Source of the DNA: a bacterium
Lineage (GTDB): Bacteria > Ratteibacteria > UBA8468
Assembly (NCBI GenBank): GCA_030637775.1
Contig: DAOWFY010000105.1
Coordinates: 1-10,117 of the forward strand
Reading direction: 5' to 3'
DNA length: 10,117 nt
The notes below the pieces were generated by a model. It had not been told where the DNA came from, did no database searches, and saw only the letters and a program-made list of their open reading frames with translations. Within the stretch, counting starts at the first letter, position 1, and each line of letters begins with the position of its first letter. Of this stretch, positions 6,504 to 10,117 are shown piece after piece. The position numbers and the translations under genes are program-made.

Positions 6504-7260
6504 GCCAGCAGTTATTGCGAAAAACAGTTTTAAGGAATTGCTACGCAAGAAGGGATTGCAGGTTCTTTTAGTTTTTGGCCTCATTTTAATCGGTTCCTCT
6601 CGACTTTTTTCCTTCCTTACCCCGGGAGAAGAGATGAAGATGATTAAGGATGTGGGGCTCTCCACCATCGAGTTCTTCGGGGCGCTCATCGTCATCTTTG
6701 GTGCCATCGGGGCACTCAGTTCTGAGGTTGAGAAGAAAACCTTATATACCCTTCTTGCCAAACCATTAAAAAGAAGGGACTTTGTTTTAGGGAAATTTTT
6801 GGGTCTTTCTCTCGCAACCCTTTTAAACTTTCTGCTGATGGCAATTTTCTTCATCGGGCTCCTTCTCTTTAAGGAGCATACAGTCAGCTCCGGGATATTC
6901 AAAGCACTCATCCTCATCCTCTTTGAACTTTTTCTTATCGCTGCTATCGCTTTAGCCGTCTCCACCTTTGCCTCCCCTGCCTTCACGATGATTTTTTCCT
7001 TATTCCTCTATCTTGTCGGGCACCTGATTGGTTACGGACATTCCCTGATGGAGCAGACAGAAAGTGCACTATTAAAGGCAGCCGGCACACTCTTCTATCG
7101 CATCATTCCCAACTTTGAAAATTTCAATATCCGGGATAAGGTGGCGGTGGATATCTTCGTAAGGTGGAACTATTTAGTAAAGACGATTGGTTACAGTCTT
7201 ATCTATATTGCTGTTGCCCTCTTGATTGGTATCTATTTTTTCCAGAAAAGAGAAATATAA
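6496..7260 (+). CDS. ABC-2 type transporter permease
   Basis: This is the inner-membrane subunit paired with the ATPase just upstream. The 254 residues show about six TM segments: 22-41, 57-75, 103-125, 133-157, 161-180 and 228-249. The cytosolic stretch SSEVEKKTLYTLLAKPLKRRDFVLGK (75-100, the E-xxx-TLYTLLAKPL core) is the typical coupling segment of ABC-2 permeases of the NosY-like group, in which the first TM hairpin is followed by a loop contacting the ATPase. The loop between TM5 and TM6 (about 181-227) is probably outside the membrane and could bind substrate. The substrate is unknown. The start overlaps the ATPase gene by 8 bp. Five bases after its stop, the inverted-repeat element begins, so the element may end this transcript or bring a break in the operon. 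Confidence 0.9.
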   Translation: MYKPAVIAKNSFKELLRKKGLQVLLVFGLILIGSSRLFSFLTPGEEMKMIKDVGLSTIEFFGALIVIFGAIGALSSEVEKKTLYTLLAKPLKRRDFVLGKFLGLSLATLLNFLLMAIFFIGLLLFKEHTVSSGIFKALILILFELFLIAAIALAVSTFASPAFTMIFSLFLYLVGHLIGYGHSLMEQTESALLKAAGTLFYRIIPNFENFNIRDKVAVDIFVRWNYLVKTIGYSLIYIAVALLIGIYFFQKREI

Positions 7261-7265
7261 TATAA

Positions 7266-7290
7266 GGGGTCAGGTCTCAACATTTGACAA
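7266..7290. repeat. Left terminal inverted repeat arm
   Basis: This is the 25-nt arm whose reverse complement is at 7371-7395 without mismatch. It contains an exact TTGACA (7284-7289), but no -10 hexamer stands at the right spacing. Confidence 0.95.
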
Positions 7291-7370
7291 TTTCTGATAA
7301 AGATAGAGATTTTTTAAAATTATTTTAGTATTAATACGGAATTGAGATGAATCTTGAACTTATAAATATT

Positions 7371-7395
7371 TTGTCAAATGTTGAGACCTGACCCC
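7371..7395. repeat. Right terminal inverted repeat arm, containing the TPR gene's ATG
   Basis: This is the reverse complement of 7266-7290. The ATG at 7378-7380 and the next five codons (L R P D P) of the TPR gene are repeat sequence. Confidence 0.95.
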
Positions 7396-8094
7396 CATAA
7401 ACATAAATTTGCGATTAAAATCTTTTCAACAATTATCATCCTTCTTATCGGAATATCCTTTCTTCAGAAAAGTATTAATCTGCAGAGGAAGGTTGAGGAT
7501 TTAGAAGCAAGGCTTCTTCTGATGCCGGGAGAGATTGCGGGCAGTCTTATCCTGGTCGGTTTTCGTGGAATTGGTGCTGACCTCCTTTGGTTGCAGGTTC
7601 ACCACTGCTGGCACTCTGGCCAGCACTACCGGATGCTCCCTCTGTTTAATGCGATTACCTTCTTACAGCCCCACTTCATTACCCCCTGGGCTGTTGGGGG
7701 TTGGCACATGGCCTATAATATCTATGTTTTGATGAAAACGGAAAAGGAGAAAAATCAATGGCTCCAAGCAGGACTTGACTTCCTTAAAAAGGGAACCCAA
7801 CATAATCCTGACCGTTATGACCTCCACTTTGAACTTGGCTGGACATATTACCATAAGGCAAAGGATTATCCCAATGCTATAAAATATTTTGAAAAAGCCA
7901 TTAAATTTCCTCACCCCGATTATGTCGACAATTGTTTAGCTCATGCTTATGCGAAAAATGGTCAAATTGGTAACTCTATCAAACACTGGGAGTACATCAG
8001 AGACCGCTCTCCCGGTTTTAACAAAGTGGCGGTCAGAATACTCCATAATTTGAAAACTTATGGCTCAGTGAACGCCCCAGAGGAAAATGAGTAA
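7378..8094 (+). CDS. Membrane-anchored TPR protein of unknown function
   Basis: A 238-residue protein. An N-terminal anchor (about 11-29, IKIFSTIIILLIGISFLQ) is followed by a heptad-like stretch (33-47), then a conserved-looking block GSLILVGFRGIGADLLWL (55-72). A Trp/His-rich segment comes next (75-113), then at least two tetratricopeptide repeats (about 129-176 and 183-211). The G-x-L-hydrophobic-GFRG-ADLLWL block followed by TPRs is a family I associate with uncultured and planctomycete-like bacteria, next to ABC exporters; the function is unknown but probably scaffolding at the membrane. The only ATG that keeps the anchor lies inside the element's right arm, with no ribosome binding site. 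The next in-frame ATG (codon 49) would delete the anchor. The N-terminal residues MLRPDP are therefore foreign, and the native start may be lost. gmk overlaps its end by 8 bp. Confidence 0.85.
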   Translation: MLRPDPHKHKFAIKIFSTIIILLIGISFLQKSINLQRKVEDLEARLLLMPGEIAGSLILVGFRGIGADLLWLQVHHCWHSGQHYRMLPLFNAITFLQPHFITPWAVGGWHMAYNIYVLMKTEKEKNQWLQAGLDFLKKGTQHNPDRYDLHFELGWTYYHKAKDYPNAIKYFEKAIKFPHPDYVDNCLAHAYAKNGQIGNSIKHWEYIRDRSPGFNKVAVRILHNLKTYGSVNAPEENE

Positions 8095-8647
8095 AAAAGG
8101 GGGAATCTATGTGATTTCTGCCCCTTCCGGGGCTGGCAAGACAACCCTTTGCAAAAGACTGGTAAAGGATTTATCCGATATTTTTTATTCTATTTCCTAC
8201 ACTACCAGAAAAAAAAGATTGGGTGAAAAGGAAGGGATTGACTATTATTTCATCTCCAAGGAAGAGTTTGAAAGAAAGGTAAAAGAAAAGGAATTCGCTG
8301 AGTATACAGAAGTTTATGGTAACTGCTATGGAACCTCGGCGAAATTTCTAAAAGAAGGCCTTTTGAAGAATAAAAAAGTTATTCTGTCCTTAGATAGTCA
8401 GGGTGCTTTTCAGATCAAGAGAAAATATCCGGAAATTACCAGTTTAATCGCCATTCTTCCCCCTTCCTTAGAGGACTTAAGAAAGCGATTAAAAAAAAGA
8501 GGGGAGGCTCAAGAGGAAATCAAAAAGAGAACCAGAGCCAGCTCACAGGAGATAAAGCTCTTTAAGGAAAAGTATGACTATAAAATTGTTAATAAGAATT
8601 TACAAAATTCTCTGGAAAGGTTAAAGAAAATTATTGCGAATTTTTAA
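8087..8647 (+). CDS. gmk: Guanylate kinase
   Basis: This cytosolic enzyme phosphorylates GMP to GDP with ATP and is essential for GTP and dGTP supply. Residues 11-20 (SAPSGAGKTT) are the P-loop. The GMP-binding part follows with TTRKKRLGEKEGIDYYF (39-55; R41, R44, E47, Y53), E75, and GNCYGT (78-83; Y81, T83). LDSQGA (102-107) replaces the usual DVQGA with D103 kept, and the lid arginines lie at R134-R150 (RLKKRG and KKRTRA). At 186 residues it is slightly shorter than the usual 200-210 but complete. The start overlaps the TPR gene by 8 bp with GAGG close upstream, implying coupling. The usual gmk neighbours (yicC, remA, rpoZ) are absent. The last 17 bp are shared with the 3' end of the convergent minus-strand gene. 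Confidence 0.95.
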   Translation: MSKKGGIYVISAPSGAGKTTLCKRLVKDLSDIFYSISYTTRKKRLGEKEGIDYYFISKEEFERKVKEKEFAEYTEVYGNCYGTSAKFLKEGLLKNKKVILSLDSQGAFQIKRKYPEITSLIAILPPSLEDLRKRLKKRGEAQEEIKKRTRASSQEIKLFKEKYDYKIVNKNLQNSLERLKKIIANF

Positions 8648-9539
8648 AAAACAACTTTTTTACTGCTGCTATAAATTTTTGGAGATATGATTCGCTGTGC
8701 TGAGTAAAATTAGAAATTTTTTTCCATTTAATATCTAAATACTCATGGGTAATAATATTTCTTAATTTAATCCAGCGTTCAAAATTACCTATCAACTCCT
8801 GGGGAAGTTTTAATATCTGAGTGGACTTAGAAACAGCTTCCCGATAAGTCTCCGGAATCAATTTTTTTTTGCTGCTCACAATAATTTTTGAGATATCAAC
8901 CACCGCAATTATAATGTTTTCTAACCACTTCTCTACTTCGTGTCTCTTTAAAATTTCATTTTCGTATTCTTCTCGTGTAAAATTTGAAAAATAAGAATAA
9001 AGTTCCATCTCCTTTTCCAGAAAATCAATTGTTTTAATTAATCGTTCCTGGTCTTGAGGACTTAAAGATAAAGACCTCTGGCTAATTGCATAATAATCCT
9101 GAACAAAATCATAATAGTCTTCTGCCTCTCTTGTGATCAGAAGCATAAATTCTAAATAAAGTTTGCGGTCTTTTATCGCCAAGGGTAAACCTCTTAGGGC
9201 CGAAGCGGCAACATTTGCTGGCGTTCTATTCAAAATAATTAAATCGACATTATCGGTTTGTAAAATATCTATTAAGTCTCCCCAAATCTTGTCTTCTTCC
9301 GGATATTCCCTGTTCTGTTCTTCCCACTCTATTATTCCATGTAATTTTGTATTCTCAGAACTCAGAGGGTCTTCCTCCTTTGGTTTAAAATAGATGGCAA
9401 TGTCCCAATCAGACACCTTAGTACATTTATCTTTTGCTTGAGAGCCAAAGACAAAAGCCATTAAGACTTCTTCTTGATTTTCAAAATATTTTTTTAGTCT
9501 TTTAATTTTAACTTTGTTCATATTTCTAATACGGGACAC
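8631..9539 (-). CDS. Single-chain MntA-HepT-type toxin-antitoxin: nucleotidyltransferase fused to HEPN RNase
   Basis: A 302-residue protein in which both halves of a known toxin-antitoxin pair are joined. Residues about 10-140 are a minimal nucleotidyltransferase: FGSQA with G32-S33, ten residues, then D44-W-D46 (the GSx10DxD motif) and the third acidic residue D99 in NVDLIIL. Residues about 165-297 are an all-helical HEPN domain with R260-NIIT-H265-E-Y267, exactly the Rx4HxY motif of HepT RNases. In studied two-gene pairs MntA adds AMP to that Tyr and silences the RNase; here the reaction could be intramolecular. The GTG at 9539 has a weak AAGAAG upstream, while the ATG at 9521 (296 residues) is an equally possible start. 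It follows ruvX after 29 bp on the same strand and overlaps the end of gmk by 17 bp. All catalytic residues are present, so it looks active. Confidence 0.88.
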   Translation of the reverse strand: MSRIRNMNKVKIKRLKKYFENQEEVLMAFVFGSQAKDKCTKVSDWDIAIYFKPKEEDPLSSENTKLHGIIEWEEQNREYPEEDKIWGDLIDILQTDNVDLIILNRTPANVAASALRGLPLAIKDRKLYLEFMLLITREAEDYYDFVQDYYAISQRSLSLSPQDQERLIKTIDFLEKEMELYSYFSNFTREEYENEILKRHEVEKWLENIIIAVVDISKIIVSSKKKLIPETYREAVSKSTQILKLPQELIGNFERWIKLRNIITHEYLDIKWKKISNFTQHSESYLQKFIAAVKKLFFKNSQ

Positions 9540-9568
9540 ACATCTTCTTAATCACTCTCTTAATCATT

Positions 9569-9985
9569 TTAACTTCTGTTCCGGGAATCAAGATAACTCT
9601 GAAGGATAAGGACTGCGGAAATCTTATCAACCAATCTTTTTCTCCTTCTTCGGGAAAGATCCGCTTTAATCAGAAGGTCGGTTGCGATCTTGGTAGTGAA
9701 TCTCTCATCCCACCTTTTAATGGGAACATCAACTCTTTTCTTTAGTTTCTCGATAAAGGCAAGGATTCTTTCCGACTCTCTCCCAATCGTGCCATTAAGA
9801 TTGAGAGGAAAACCAACGATGATTTCCCCAATCTCCTTTTCTTTGAGAAGGGAAAGCAATTTAAAAAAAAGTTTTTCTTCTTCTCGGCATTCAATTGTGT
9901 CCAGAGCTTCACTGACAACTCCTTGGGGATCACTGATAGCAAGGCCAATGCGTTTTTTACCAATATCCAATCCCAAAATCCGCAT
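9569..9985 (-). CDS. ruvX: RuvX/YqgF-family nuclease (putative Holliday junction resolvase, pre-16S rRNA processing)
   Basis: An RNase H-fold nuclease. The family is widespread and usually essential, linked to 5' maturation of 16S rRNA and, by its fold, to Holliday junction cleavage. The 138 residues match the usual length. Motifs in order are LGLDIGKKRIGLAISD (4-19, catalytic D7), IIVGFPLNLNGTIG (55-68), RWDERFTT (91-98, with E94) and VDKISAVLILQSYLD (119-133, D120). The start is the ATG just after an in-frame stop, so it cannot be longer; the AAGAA before it is a weak, close ribosome binding site. The MNT-HEPN gene follows 29 bp downstream. Upstream is the GC-rich segment, where I see no convincing promoter. 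Confidence 0.95.
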   Translation of the reverse strand: MRILGLDIGKKRIGLAISDPQGVVSEALDTIECREEEKLFFKLLSLLKEKEIGEIIVGFPLNLNGTIGRESERILAFIEKLKKRVDVPIKRWDERFTTKIATDLLIKADLSRRRRKRLVDKISAVLILQSYLDSRNRS

Positions 9986-10016
9986 TTCTTATTTAACCAT
10001 AAGGTGAGTAAGTTCC

Positions 10017-10117
10017 CTGAAGCGTGCCTTGTTAGCGACTCGCGCCCCGCTGTATTTTCTCCTCAGCTAGCGCTTCGTCGGTCAGGGTGGCTCACATCTC
10101 GCCACCCGACGCCAACC
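10017..10117. other. GC-rich segment without recognised gene
   Basis: From 10017 to the right edge about 63% of bases are G or C (hand count 64 of about 101), far above the rest of the window. It contains a strong hairpin (listed separately) and a CGCGCCCCGC run (10041-10050). I see no tRNA, rRNA or riboswitch signature. One plus-strand frame is open through it (about 30 codons, Arg/Pro/Ser-rich), which is expected by chance in GC-rich DNA. It may be the edge of a mobile or structured repeat, or the end of a foreign gene beyond the window. Confidence 0.5.
10085..10107. repeat. Strong GC hairpin
   Basis: GGGTGGC (10085-10091) and GCCACCC (10101-10107) pair perfectly around a 9-nt loop. GTC (10081-10083) and GAC (10108-10110) extend the stem past a single bulged A. 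No T-run follows on either strand, so it is not a simple terminator. Confidence 0.85.

Larger units (their letters stand above)
7266..7395. mobile_element. MITE-like element with perfect 25-bp terminal inverted repeats
   Basis: A 130-bp segment begins GGGGTCAGGTCT and ends with the exact reverse complement. The two 25-nt arms (7266-7290 and 7371-7395) match at every position. The 80 bp between them are AT-rich and hold no ORF. Pairing stops abruptly inside and outside the arms, as expected for a unit rather than a drifting hairpin. ATAA occurs just left of it (7262-7265) and one base beyond the right end (7397-7400), possibly a target duplication but weak. I recall GGGGTCAGGTCT-type repeats being abundant in some uncultured-phylum genomes, which could not be checked here. 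With no transposase in it, it would be moved in trans. It lies between the ABC permease and the TPR gene, and as RNA it could fold into one long hairpin. Confidence 0.7.

Noticed and set aside
7284-7312. TTGACA in the left repeat arm as an outward promoter
   Set aside because: The hexamer 17 bp downstream is AGATTT, a poor -10 box, and no better one is in range.
8646-8661. AAAAAA/TTTTTT palindrome just after gmk as a bidirectional terminator
   Set aside because: The stem is pure A-T and would be unstable; no G-C core.
9526-9567. 13-codon minus-strand ORF between ruvX and the MNT-HEPN gene, ending 4 nt before the alternative ATG at 9521
   Set aside because: Too short and has no recognisable attenuation or leader signature; noted only because it could couple translation to the ATG at 9521.
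10017-10117. tRNA or riboswitch in the GC-rich end
   Set aside because: No T-loop, anticodon-arm or known aptamer consensus could be found on either strand.

Overview
The window looks like a piece of chromosome from an uncultured, fairly AT-rich bacterium. Its housekeeping genes (xseA, xseB, a farnesyl/geranylgeranyl diphosphate synthase, gmk, ruvX) are clearly bacterial. The TPR membrane protein beside an ABC-2 exporter reminds me of genomes of the Omnitrophota/Planctomycetes kind, but that is an impression and I cannot name a taxon from sequence alone.

Region 1 (1-3529) is accessory. It opens with the 3' part of a DNA methyltransferase carrying a TSPPYW motif, followed 14 bp later by a phospholipase-D-fold protein with two HxKxxxxD motifs and an extra C-terminal helical/winged-helix part. 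Together they look like a restriction-modification or related defence pair. Next comes a loosely packed stretch (2183-2827) holding a small probable beta-barrel protein, two doubtful short ORFs and a possible gene remnant. It is followed by a membrane protein with four predicted TM segments and no recognised function.

Region 2 (3534-8647) is a compact plus-strand core block. xseA and xseB (exonuclease VII) overlap, and xseB overlaps the polyprenyl synthase. A full-consensus sigma-70-type promoter sits at the 3' end of that synthase and should produce an almost leaderless mRNA for the ABC transporter pair (ATPase and permease). A 130-bp element with perfect 25-bp terminal inverted repeats separates the permease from a TPR protein, and the only ATG for the TPR gene lies inside the right repeat arm. 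gmk overlaps the end of the TPR gene.

Region 3 (8631-10117) is on the minus strand. ruvX is followed by a single-chain protein that joins an MntA-like nucleotidyltransferase (GSx10DxD) to a HepT-like HEPN RNase (Rx4HxY). This is a toxin-antitoxin pair fused in one polypeptide, and it converges on gmk with a 17-bp overlap. The last 100 bases are strikingly GC-rich (about 63% by hand count) with a strong hairpin and no recognised gene.
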